Part shown: piece by piece, positions 33,501 through 44,065 of the stretch | Position numbering within the stretch: the stretch's first letter is position 1 | Layout: each line of letters opens with the position of its first letter | From: Theristus sp. LFF4_11 | Taxonomy: Eukaryota; Nematoda; Chromadorea; Monhysterida; Xyalidae | NCBI GenBank assembly: GCA_030248135.1 | Contig: JASANC010002131.1 | Span: 1 to 64,000 of the forward strand | DNA: 64,000 bases | Direction: 5' to 3' | Position numbers and translations under genes: made by a program | The notes under the pieces: generated by a model | Database searches by the model: none | Told to the model about the DNA's origin: nothing | What the model saw: only the letters and a program-made list of their open reading frames with translations

Positions 33501-36470
33501 ACTTGGTTCCTTTGATCCACTTTCCTTCGAACCACTTGTTTCCTTTGATCTACTTTCCTTCGAACCACTCGGTTCCTTTGATTCACTTTCCTTTCTGCCA
33601 CTTGGTTCCTTTGATTCACTTTCCTTCAAACCACTTGGTTCCTTTGATTCACTTTCCTTCGAACCACTTGGTTCCTTTGATCCACTTTCCTTCGAACCAC
33701 TTGGTTCCTTTGATCCACTTTCCTTTGTACCACTTTGTTCCTTTGATTCACTTTCCTTCGTACCACTTGGTTCTTTTGATTCACTTTCCTTCGTGCCAGT
33801 TGGTTCCTTTGATCCACTTTCCTTCGTACCACTTGGTTCCTTTGATTCACTTTCCTTTGAACCACTTGGTTCCTTTGATTCACTTTCCTTTGAACCACTT
33901 GGTTCCTTTGATCCACTTTCCTTCGAACCACTTGGTTCCTTTGGTTCACTTTCCTTCGTACCACTTGGTTCCTTTGATTCACTTTCCTTTGAACCACTTG
34001 GTTCCTTTGATCCACTTTCCTTCGAACCACTTGGTTCCTTTGGTTCACTTTCCTTCGTACCAATTGGTTCCTTTGATCCACTTTCCTTCGAACCACTTGG
34101 TTCCTTTGATCCGCTTTCCTTCGTACCACTTTGTTCCTTTGATTCACTTTCCTTCGTACCACTTGGTTCCTTTGATCCACTTTCCTTTGTACCACTTTGT
34201 TCCTTTGATTCACTTTCCTTCGTACCACTTGGTTCTTTTGATTCACTTTCCTTCGTGCCAGTTGGTTCCTTTGATCCACTTTCCTTCGTACCACTTGGTT
34301 CCTTTGATTCACTTTCCTTTGAACCACTTGGTTCCTTTGATTCACTTTCCTTTGAACCACTTGGTTCCTTTGATCCACTTTCCTTCGAACCACTTGGTTC
34401 CTTTGGTTCACTTTGCTTTGTACCAATTGGTTCCTTTGATCCACTTTCCTTCGAACCACTTGGTTCCTTTGATCCGCTTTCCTTCGTACCACTTTGTTCC
34501 TTTGATTCACTTTCCTTCGTACCACTTGGTTCCTTTGATCCACTTTCCTTCGTACCAATTGGTTCCTTTGATCCACTTTCCTTCGAACCACTTGGTTCCT
34601 TTGGTTCACTTTCCTTCGTACCACTTGGTTCCTTTGATCCACTTTCCTTCGTACCAATTGGTTCCTTTGATCCACTTTCCTTCGAACCACTTGGTTCCTT
34701 TGGTTCACTTTCATTCGTACCACTTGGTTCCTTTGATCCACTTTCCTTCGAATCACTTGGTTCCTTTGATCCACTTTCCTTTGAACCACTTGGTTCCTTT
34801 GGTTCACTTTCCTTCGTACCAATTGGTTCCTTTGGTTCACTTTCCTTCGTACCACTTGGTTCCTTTGATTCACTTTCCTTTGAACCACTTGGTTCCTTTG
34901 ATCCACTTTCCTTTGAACCACTTGGTTCCTTTGATTCACTTTCCTTTGAACCACTTGGTTCCTTTGATCCACTTTCCTTCGAACCACTTGGTTCCTTTGG
35001 TTCACTTTCCTTCGTACCACTTGGTTCCTTTGATTCACTTTCCTTTGAACCACTTGGTTCCTTTGATCCACTTTCCTTTGAACCACTTGGTACCTTTGAT
35101 CCACTAGCTATGGAACACTGATCTTTCAACGCATTTGGTTCGAAAAGTCCGGACAGTGGCTGGCCACTCAATGTTTCAACACAAAAACACCTTGATGAGT
35201 CGATGCATTGTATTGGGCTGTATTTCCCTAAAAAACGCATATGATAGAAGAATTAGTTCTTCAACTTCAGTGATCGTTTAATTATTTTTAGTAAAATGTC
35301 GTCTACCTATCGTTTAATTTACCGTGAGTTGGCACACTTCAAGCGTTTATTGGTTGGGTTCTTAGTTTTTTATAGACATGCACGAACTGACAATTAACAC
35401 AGTTTGCAAATAAGAGTGGGGGGGGGCAAGGAAGATTCCGTGATACATGGAAAAGTTTTTAAACCAAGGGTGCAGGGACATTCTACTAATCAAGGCGCTT
35501 CAGGTTTACCCCCTGAGTACTCCCTGATTATGCCTATAAAGGTCGTTTTTAGGGTGCGGAAGTTAAAAAACCCTCGATTTTTTGCGATTTTTTAAAGTGT
35601 ACCTTTCAGCCCTATCGTATCTCGTTGTTGCACAGTTTCTGGAACCTCACACAGTATTCACGTGAAAGATCTTGCGGAGTTCTTTAAGGCCCTGTATCAA
35701 TGAGCCCTTGCAAGGGGGGTCCCTGAGGCGCTACGACGCTAGTTAAAATTACTTTTTTGAAAAATTACGTCATTTTTTTAAACATTTTTTGAGCTCATAA
35801 ACACAAATTTTTGATTTTCATTTTTGGTTCTACAGGGGGGGTTTCGGGGTCGCTGAATTTGAATCTGACCTTAGATTTTTGCCCCGGACATTTTTTTGCC
35901 CAAAAATTGGGCAAAAACACATTTTTTGCGTTTTTCAGTGTTTTTTGTTTTAATGTGTTAATTTTATGCGTGGATTTTATCAAAAAAAACTATTTTCTGA
36001 TAGCTTTACAACCGTTGTACTTGAATCAGTTTTTATATTTTGCAACTGACCGCTTGCTCACCCACAATTTTTTTTATTTTCTGAAGCTCTCAAGTTTTTT
36101 CTCAATACTGACAGACTGACATATACCCATACCGAATATACATTTACCCCTTTGTTTGCCCCACTTTTTACCTTTTTGGGTTAAAACACTAGTCTCGGTG
36201 CATGACAGCAGACTTGAATTCATCAATCTCAAGCATCGAAGAAACGCAAAACCATTCATAATGTACGTTTCAAACAAAAATCTGAAAGTGACAGTTTTTA
36301 CCCAATTGGGTAAAATTGGGGTAAAGCACCAGTTTTAAAAAACCAAAAACAAATTCAACTTCAGCGGTGTAAAAAATTCTCGAGGACAAATTAACATCAA
36401 TTTACAAGTCTGGTTCAAACACAAAAAAGAAAAACGTCTACAGAAACACTACAGTGTGATTTTTACCCAT

Positions 36471-36542
<72 letters not shown>

Positions 36543-39500
36543 AATACTAAGATAGTTACTGTGTGAGCTGACTGATTAAGTAAGTCTGTCTGTTCACAAT
36601 TTCGGTTCTAAAATATTTTCATCGGATCGGTTAATGACATGAAAAATATAAAAGGTCTTTCCGTTAAGATACAATCACATTTTGTATGCAACAGTGTTTT
36701 TTCTTGATGCTGACTGAATACTCATAGTCCATCTTCTAATGACAATATGCACAGTTCAATCGTCATTCCACATGACTTTAGTCATCATGATGCCTTTTGC
36801 TCAAGAGCGAAAACCAACAAGCGAGATAATCGTAAGAATTGCAAGGACCCCATTGTAGACGATGGAGTTTTTTTTCACAAAAAACGAGTTTTTTAAACAA
36901 TCGCTTGCAAGTTAATCGCTCTTTTCACAAGGTAGACTTTTTATAAAGCCGCTGTTTACAACGAGTATTTAGAAAATCGTTGCTTTTTGCTTCATTTGTT
37001 TTTTTATCATAGAAAATGCGGCACTTGGGATAGAAAAGCTACATAACAAAACAAAAGCGACCGTTTTACACAATGGGTACTCAGAAACGTGTTGCTTTTT
37101 GTTGCACTCGATCAAAAAGAACTGGCTTAGGTTAGGGTAAGCGGGGAAAAGAAGTAAACATTCGAAACCAAAGCGGGAGCTTTGCTACGGGTATTCAGTA
37201 AAATGTAGAAAATCGTTGCTTTTTCCTTCATTTATTTTTTTATCATAGAAAATGCGTCACTTAGGACAGAAAAGCTACATAACAAAACAAAAGCGACCGT
37301 TTTAAACAATGGGTACTCAGAAACGTGTTGCTTTTTGTTGCTCTCGATCAAAAAGAACTGGCTTAGGTTAGGGTAAGCGGGGAAAAGAAGTATACATTCG
37401 AAACAAAAGCGGGAGCTTTGCTACGGGTATTCAGTAAAATGTAGAAAAACGTTGCTTTTTCCTTCATTTGTTTTTTATCATAGAAAATGCGTCACTTAGG
37501 ATAGAAAAGCTACATAACAAAACAAAAGCGACCGTTTTACACAATGGGTACTCAGAAACGTGTTGCTTTTTGTTGCACTCGATCAAAAAGAACTGGCTTA
37601 GGTTAGGGTAAGCAGGGAAAAGAAGTAAACATTCGAAACAAAAACGGGAGCTTTGCTACGGGTATTCAGTAAAATGTAGAAAATCGTTGCTTTTTCCTTC
37701 ATTTTTTTATCATAGAAAATGTGTCACTTAGGATAGAAAAGCTACATGACAAAACAAAAGCGACCGTTTTACACAATGGGTACTCAGAAACGTGTTGCTT
37801 TTTGTTGCCCTCGATCAAAAAGAACTGGCTTAGGTTACGGTAAGCGGGGAAAAGAAGTAAACATTCAAAACAAAAGCGGGAGCTTTTATACGGGTATTCA
37901 GTAGTGGTTGCTGTTTTGTCATTTCCATTCTATCAAAAATCCTTGGCTAAGGTTAGGGTTAAAGGTAAGAGTAGTAAACATACCACACAAAAGTGGCCGT
38001 TTTGCAGCGAATATTCAGAAAAGTTTTTGCATTTTTCGTCATTTAAACTTTAAAAGGCTTGGCTTAGGTGAGCTTTGCTACGGGTATTCAGTAAAATGTT
38101 GCTGTTTTGTCATTTCCATTCTATCAAAAATCCTTGGCTAACGTTAGGGTTAAAGGTAAGAGTAGTAAACATACCACACAAAACTGGCCGTTTTGCAGCG
38201 AATATTCAGAAAAGTTTTGCATTTTTAGTTATTTAAACTTTAAAAGGCTTGGCTTAGGTTAGAGTAACCGGGAAAAAAAGCAACTTATCAAGACTAAAGT
38301 TGGCGTTTTGCAACAATTGTTCAGAAGTGTTGCCTTTTTGACATTTACACTCTAAAAGGCCTGGCTTAGGTTAGGGTAAGCGATCACTTCTATGGTAAAT
38401 CAACAACAGTCGGTTAAAGCAGCTCAAAATCAAAATGCAATGCATTTTGAGTCCGCGTCGTAGGCAAGGTCAAAAGGGAAAACCAACTCAAAATTAATAG
38501 TTGTATTTATCAGCTAACCGTGCCGTAGGCACGGGTCAATTTGCTAGTCTATCTATAATACTAAGATAGTTACTGTGTATGTAAGTCAGGTCAGGTCCGT
38601 TCCGCTACGTTGATTGGCTATTAAAATTTACAATTTTGAGCCAATTTTTCTATTTAAGTCATCATCAGCTGAATACTCATACTCTATTTTCTAATGACAA
38701 TGCAAAGTTTAAGTCGTCATTCCGCATGGCTTTAGTCATCATGATGCCTTTTGCTCTAGAGCGACAACCAACAAGCGAGACAGTCGTAAGAATTGCAAGG
38801 ACTCCATTGTAGACGATGGAGTGTTTTTCACAAAAAACGAGTTTTTTGTTGCACTCGATCAAAAAGAACTGGCTTAGGTTAGGGTAAGCGGGGAAAAGAA
38901 GTAAACATTCGAAACAAAAGCGGGAGCTTTGCTACGGGTACTCAGTAAAATGTAGAAAATCGTTGCTTTTTTCATTTGTTTTTTATCACAGAAAATGCGT
39001 CACTTACGATAGAAAAGCTACATAGGAAGACAAAAACGACCGTTTTACACAATGGGCACTCAGAATCGTGTTGCTTTTTGTTGCACTCGATCAAAAAGAA
39101 CTGGCTTAGGTTAGGGTAAGCGGGGAAAAGAAGTAAACATTCAAAACAAAAGCGGGAGCTTTGCTACGGGTATTCAAAAAAATGTAGAACATCGTTGCTT
39201 TTTCCTTCATTTTTTTATCATAGAAAATGCGTCACTTCGGATAGAAAAGCTACATAACAAAACAAAAGCGACCGTTTTAGACAATGGATACTCAGAAACG
39301 TGTTGCTTTTTATTGCACTCGATCAAAAAGAACTGGCTTAGGTTAGGGTAAGCGAGGAAAAGAAGTAAACATTCAAAACAAAAGCGGGAGCTTTGCTACG
39401 CTACGGATATTCAGTAAAATGTTGCTGTTTTGTCATTTCCATTCTATCAATAATCCTTGGCTAAGGTTAGGGTAAAAAGTAAGAGAAGTAAACATACCAC

Positions 39501-42500
39501 ACAAAAGTGGCCGTTTTGCAGCGAATATTCAGAAAAGTTTTGCATTTTTTGTCATTTAAACTTTAAAAGGCTTGGCTTAGGTTAGAGTAAGCGGGAAAAG
39601 AAGCAACTTATCAAGACGAAAGTTGGCGTTTTGCAACAATTGTTCAGAAGTGTTGCCTTTTTGACATTTACACTCTAAAAGGCCTGGCTTAGGTTAGGGT
39701 AAGCGGGAAAAAACCATTACCAAGTCAAAAGCGGGCGCTTTCCAATGGGTATTTAGAAAAGTATTGCCTATTCAGAAATGACAGCTGACTGAAGCAGATT
39801 ACTTTTCTTAAACCCGTATCTTAAACTGAAACAAAAACTTAAACCGGTATCAGTTAATTGTTGCTAATCAAACGACATTTTTTTGAAGAGGAATGGCGAT
39901 TGAACGATATTTGACGATATTGAAAAGCTAACCAAACAAGATTTATTTCTGAAACTTTGAGCGGGAACGGCTGTTAATTGTTGCTGATCAAAGGAGATTT
40001 TTTTGATATTTTAAACGGGAAGGACAGTGGAATGCAGCTGATTAACAAAGAATGAAAGGACAAATAAGCGACATTGAAAAGCTAATAAATGCGTGAATTG
40101 ATTTTGATACTTTAATAGGGAATGGCAGTTGTTTGTTGCTGATTAAAAAAGATTGTTTTTCATATTTTGAATGACAGTGCAATTTTGATTGTTAGATATC
40201 TGTTATTTCTTATGTGTCGCTTTGATTGATGCTGAAACAGCGAATACCAAACCACACAGTAATCAGTGTTATGGTGAGTAAATCAGGTTACGATTGAATC
40301 GACAGCAATAAAATCAGCAAAAGCATGTTGCTTGACAAAAAACACGGCGTAAACAACAAAAAATGCTGTGATTTTCAAAAAAGTAGAAGCATCGACGGAT
40401 TGCTTTAAAAGTGAGCGATCATTTCAATGGTAAATCAACAACAGTCGGTTAAAGCAGCTCAAAATCAAAATGCAATGCATTTTGAGTCCGCGTCGTGGGC
40501 AAGGTCAAAAGGGAAAACCAACTCAAAAATAATAGTTGTATTTATCAGCTAACCGTGCCGTAGGCACGGGTCAATTTGCTAGTAAGGGTTAATAATAGGT
40601 CAGTTGTAAAATTTGCCTACAGATATGGATTCGGCGCATTTGGGAACTTCTAGGAAGGGGTTTTAAAAATTGTTTTCAAACTTATTCATTACTATGAAAC
40701 GAAAACGTCTGTAAACGGCAAAAAATCCATGTTTTACCCTTTTTTGGGTGAGAAAGTGGTCCGTTACAAAATATAATAACGTATTCAACAGCAGTTGTAA
40801 AGCTATTAGAAAACAGTTTTTTAAATAAAAATCCACACTTACAATTACAAATTAAAACAAAAAGCCACTGGAAAACGCGAAAAAAAGTGTTTTTGCCCAA
40901 TTTTTTGGGCAAAAAAATGCCCGGGACAAAAATCTAAAGTCAGATTCGAATTGAGAGATTTTGAAAACTTTCTGGAGAACTAAAAATTAAAATTAAAAGT
41001 TGTTTCTGAACTGATTTTTTTCACTGTGAAACGAAAACATGTGAAAAAAACAAAAAAATTAACATTTTACCCATTTTTTGGGTGAGCAAGCGGTCAGTTG
41101 CAAAATATAAAAACTGATTCAAGTACAACGGTTGTAAAGCTATCAGAAAATAGTTTTTTAATAAAATCCACGCATAAAATGAACACATTAAAACAAAAAA
41201 CACTGAAAAACGCAAAAAATATGTTTTTGCCCAATTTTTAAGCAAAAAATGCCCAGGGCAAAAATTTAAAATCAGATTCGAATTCAGCGACCCTGAAAAC
41301 CTCCTGTAGAACCAAAAATGAAAATCAAAAATTTCTGTTTATGAGCTCAAAAAATGTTTAAAAAAATGACGTAATTTTTCAAAAAAGGTAATTTTAACTA
41401 GCGTCGTAGCGCCTCAGGGACCCCCCTTGCAAGGGCTCATTGATACAGGGCCTTAAAGAACTCCGCAAGATCTTTCACGTGAATACTGTGTGAGGTTCCA
41501 GAAACTGTGCAACAACGAGATACGGTAGGGCTAAAAAGGTACACTTTGCGAAAAATCGCAAAAAATCGAGGGTTTTTTTAACTTCCGCACCCTAAAAACG
41601 ACCTTTATAGGCATAATCAGGGGGTACTCAGGGGGTAAACCTGAAGCGCCTTCATTAGTAGAATGTCCCTGCACCCTTGGTTTGAAAACTTTTCCATGTA
41701 TCACGGAATGTTCCTTGGGCCCCCCCACTCTTATTTGCAAACGGTGTTAACTTACCATCATTCAAGCACGTGAGGGTGAAACTTTCCGTGACACCGTCAA
41801 CACTAATTTTGCTTTCTTTATTTGGATGACACATCGCCTTAATAACTGAAAAATAAATTGGATAAATTTTTTTTTCATTAATTTCCTTTGTATTTTGATG
41901 CAAAGTTCATTTTGCTGACCAACAGACCTTCTAAATTTTTGCAGTTGTTAAGCAAATTAGCTTGAGTGGGCAATGTTAACGGTGCTCCGTTTGTCTGGTT
42001 TACGCAGAAGCATTGACCAGATTCGAGGCATTGCATCGATCCATATCTACCTATAACGACACATTTTTTAAATGTGCAAAGTATATAAATAGAATAGAAT
42101 ACATGTGGAACAAGAACTATTGCAATGGCATACCATCCTCAGTGCATTCTGGCGTATAGTATCCATAGGCGTTGCCTTGCGAATCAATCAGCGTGATCAG
42201 AACGTCTGCATGGCACAGTGCGTGCAAAGCCGGTTCATTGATGTCGGTCGTTTTCGGTGGATTCTCAACTGACTGATATGAGTCGCCTCCTGGGCAGTTA
42301 AATGACAAGTGTTGTGCTGTGTGCTGTGCTTCCTCTTTTGACATCATGTGAAAAAGTGACACGACACTTATAATATACCTGCTATATGACAAATTTTTCG
42401 TTTGTTATTGTGGATTTATTCAAACGTGTCCGGACTAAAATGACGTCATTTGTTTTAAAAACGCCCGTTTATCAAAGTACTAAAATGATGTGACGACATT

Positions 42501-43618
42501 CACCATTTGTTTGTGGAAAAAATGGCGAAACGGAAAGTCTGATTTGCTGTGAACGACAAGCGCATGTTTTGCGGCACATGACGTCATTTCAGTAGGACAC
42601 GTTTGAAAAATAAGTCCGTAGCTGGTTTGTTAGATTGCTTTTTGACTCAGTAAATCCATATTGGTAAAAACCAACTTGAGTATGGGTCGACTATGGCCGG
42701 TTGAAGGTTTACACAGTCGCTGAGCTGTTCCAGCGCTAGCAGTGCTGATAATGCTTTGCCAGAAGTCACGCTCGCACAGAAACATCGCTCAGAGTCAACA
42801 CACTGCACTGGATCGTACAATCCTGAATAGAGCTTCTAATTTGCTTTTATTTATTTTATTAGCTTATTTTTGCTTTTACTGTGTAACTGCAGTGGACTGA
42901 CCGTCTGCAGTGCATTGCTGATAATATGGTCCAAGCACAATTCCTTGTTCATCACGCAAGATGACTGCAACATTGCTCTGGCACCCCGTTGGATAGGTTA
43001 GCGTTGCAGGTTGGTTGATCATTGGTTTTATGACCTCTGCTGGTTGGTTGATATTTCGTTGAAACAGATCAGCTGATGGTTGTCGGGTAGGGTGCATGGC
43101 CTGTTGCAATATCGGCTGCTCGTCAGGGCAGTTCGCTATGTGGCCACGGACACGCGTATCAGGAATCTCGGTGCCGTCGCGTTGCACACACCAACAGTAG
43201 AACGTTGATGCGCTGCACTGCGCCCTTTGGTAGTATCCTGCGTTAACAGCACGCAGTGGAAACAACGTAACACAACACAACACAACGCTATGGGCAAGCG
43301 AACACAACAAAGTTTAACAAACTTGATTAAAAACTCAACAACAACAAATAAGAATGTCCATCTAAATTGCGCTGTTTTGTTCATTTGCGTACCGTCTGGC
43401 AAGCACGCGGGCATGTCAACCCCGACCATGACTCCCTCGTGGTTTTGTAGCAGAGCTTCCTTTTGAGCGCGCTCGTATGCGCACGGACCGATGGGCACGC
43501 CTTGATTGTGCAACGCCTCATGGTGTCCTCGCATTTGCTGACCCACCGTCGCAACAAACAAATCAACGCCAGCAAACAACGTCAAGATGCACTTTGCATT
43601 CATGTCGTTTCGATTCAT
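30566..43618 (-). CDS. Secreted multi-thyroglobulin type-1 protein with Ser/Lys/Glu repeat region, 13 exons
   Basis: Exons in transcript order: 43618-43393, 43237-42902, 42822-42676, 42334-42134 (start may be 42328), 42050-41928, 41845-41756, 35227-32852, 32316-31879, 31759-31463, 31387-31154, 31098-30934, 30871-30743, 30651-30566. Every join is phase 1. The protein starts with a signal peptide (second Met in frame at 43603). It carries six thyroglobulin type-1 domains, each split by an intron at the C-x-x-D/N-G step and resuming with Y...QC...CWCV or CFCV. Exon 7 holds about 50 units of an 11-residue (S/T)KES(G/E)(S/P)KEPSG repeat plus a second SGSRSIKVA-type repeat. Exons 10-12 carry Cys modules (CANVRCPVGTSC, CAGVLCAPGEHC, CGGVQC). 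Type-1 domains often inhibit cysteine proteases or bind matrix; which applies here is unknown. Exons 11 and 13 and the 31388-31462 intron are less certain. Confidence 0.8.
32317..32851. other. Intron 7 of the thyroglobulin-domain gene, with a mariner-like end at 32472
   Basis: TA then CAGGGTGTGCCAAAACG at 32470-32488 resembles a mariner-type terminus; no inverted partner lies in the intron. Three ttacccgtatgcat-type words occur near 32775-32805. Confidence 0.5.
33450..35110 (-). repeat. Coding 33-bp minisatellite (about 50 units) in exon 7
   Basis: Unit of 33 bp, for example ccacttggttcctttgatcc + actttccttcgaa on the plus strand, repeated about 50 times with a few recurring variants (gatcca/gattca/ggttca; ttcgaa/tttgta/ttcgta). 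Because 33 is divisible by 3 and no unit contains a stop in several frames, long open frames appear on both strands. Only the minus frame joins in phase to Tg-1 exons. It codes the KES/KEP 11-mer array. Confidence 0.92.
36476..36540. repeat. (TATC)n microsatellite at the Helitron 5' border
   Basis: About 16 uninterrupted tatc units merging into the 5' terminus tctatctataatactaag of the first Helitron. It may have expanded from the terminus itself. Confidence 0.95.
36534..38547 (+). mobile_element. Helitron copy 1 of a tandem pair
   Basis: Starts TCTATCTATAATACTAAGAT and ends ccgtgccgtaggcacgg hairpin + gtcaatttg + CTAG. It is preceded by A (36533), and the second copy begins at the very next base. 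It contains about four units of a roughly 240-bp tandem repeat (ggcttaggttagggtaagcg, ctttgctacgggtattcag). No Rep/helicase frame, so non-autonomous. Confidence 0.87.
38548..40582 (+). mobile_element. Helitron copy 2 of a tandem pair
   Basis: Same 5' (TCTATCTATAATACTAAGAT) and 3' (hairpin, CTAG at 40579-40582, then T) ends as copy 1. It shares the 240-bp internal repeats and the cgtaagaattgcaagga segment, but with a distinct 3' half (39750-40420) absent from copy 1. Confidence 0.87.
42415..42613. mobile_element. About 200-bp MITE in intron 3 of the thyroglobulin-domain gene
   Basis: Ends ttattcaaacgtgtccgg and ggacacgtttgaaaaata are inverted, with tgacgtca palindromes near each end. It is an inverted copy of 15584-15803 and makes up well over half of the 341-bp intron (42335-42675). 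Confidence 0.82.
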
Positions 43619-44033
43619 GTGAACTGTGATGTGAACAGCTTTCTGAAAGTTCGGTGAGACTAAAGAAAAAGTTATCGCCCACGTCCACACCTCAGCCAGT
43701 ACGAAGGTTTGTTAGAAATACAAACTACAACCGATCTGACTCCCCCGTTATACAGAAAGGACACAGATAGTGTATTATATAGCACAAATCATTCAATGGC
43801 TTCGGCCAACGGCCACGTAATCCACGCCAACGTCCAACCATCTCGTCTCTAACAAAGCGGGGCAGCTTTCTGTGGTACACCCACATGGTACGTCCTACAA
43901 GTTGGAAACGATCTTCAAAGCAGCGCAATGATTTTTATGGTTATTGTCTGTTTTGTTGACCACTGAAGTGGGTGTCTCTGATCCGGCCAGCGAAATGGCG
44001 CACGTTCTTTGAAGTACACAACAGTCGTAACTA
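43619..44033. other. 5' flank of the thyroglobulin-domain gene, one unassigned minus-strand frame
   Basis: The promoter of the minus-strand gene should lie here. A minus frame at about 43725-43928 (words VGRTMWVYHRKLPRFVRDEM, GRWRGLRGRWPKPLND) has a protein-like look but no recognised family, and may be transposon debris. Confidence 0.35.
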
Positions 44034-44065
44034 CAGTATGGCCGAACAAATAAGGCACTCCTTGT
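44034..44065 (+). mobile_element. Lone Tc1-like terminus
   Basis: TA followed by CAGTATGGCCGAACAAATAA, close to the CAGT..GGCC ends of Tc1-type elements. Similar words occur at 29787 (tacggtatggccgaatcaat) and, inverted, near 23693. No full element was resolved. Confidence 0.45.

Larger units (their letters stand above)
35394..41750. mobile_element. TTAA-bounded 6.36-kb element filling intron 6, with nested Helitrons
   Basis: Bounded by TTAA at 35394-35397 and 41747-41750. The ends start CACAGTTTGCAAATAAGAG and CACCGTTTGCAAATAAGAG (complement). Arms of roughly 700-1000 bp (35398-36070; 40680-41746) are inverted repeats homologous to the arms of 8291-10873. The middle carries a (tatc) microsatellite and two tandem Helitrons. 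The right TTAA begins immediately after the GTAAG of the splice donor (41755-41751). No transposase is visible, so it is a piggyBac-like non-autonomous element. Confidence 0.87.

Noticed and set aside
33350..35107. Two further long open frames (585 codons plus, 492 codons minus) over the same repeat
   Set aside because: Same artefact of a stop-free 33-bp unit; no start context, splice partners or domains.
32890..35121. 743-codon plus-strand open frame across the minisatellite
   Set aside because: It is the complement of the 33-bp repeat. The period is divisible by three and lacks stops in several frames. Only the minus frame joins in phase to flanking Tg-1 exons.
36476..36540. CRISPR-like array
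   Set aside because: It is a pure tetranucleotide microsatellite in a eukaryotic genome, with no spacers.
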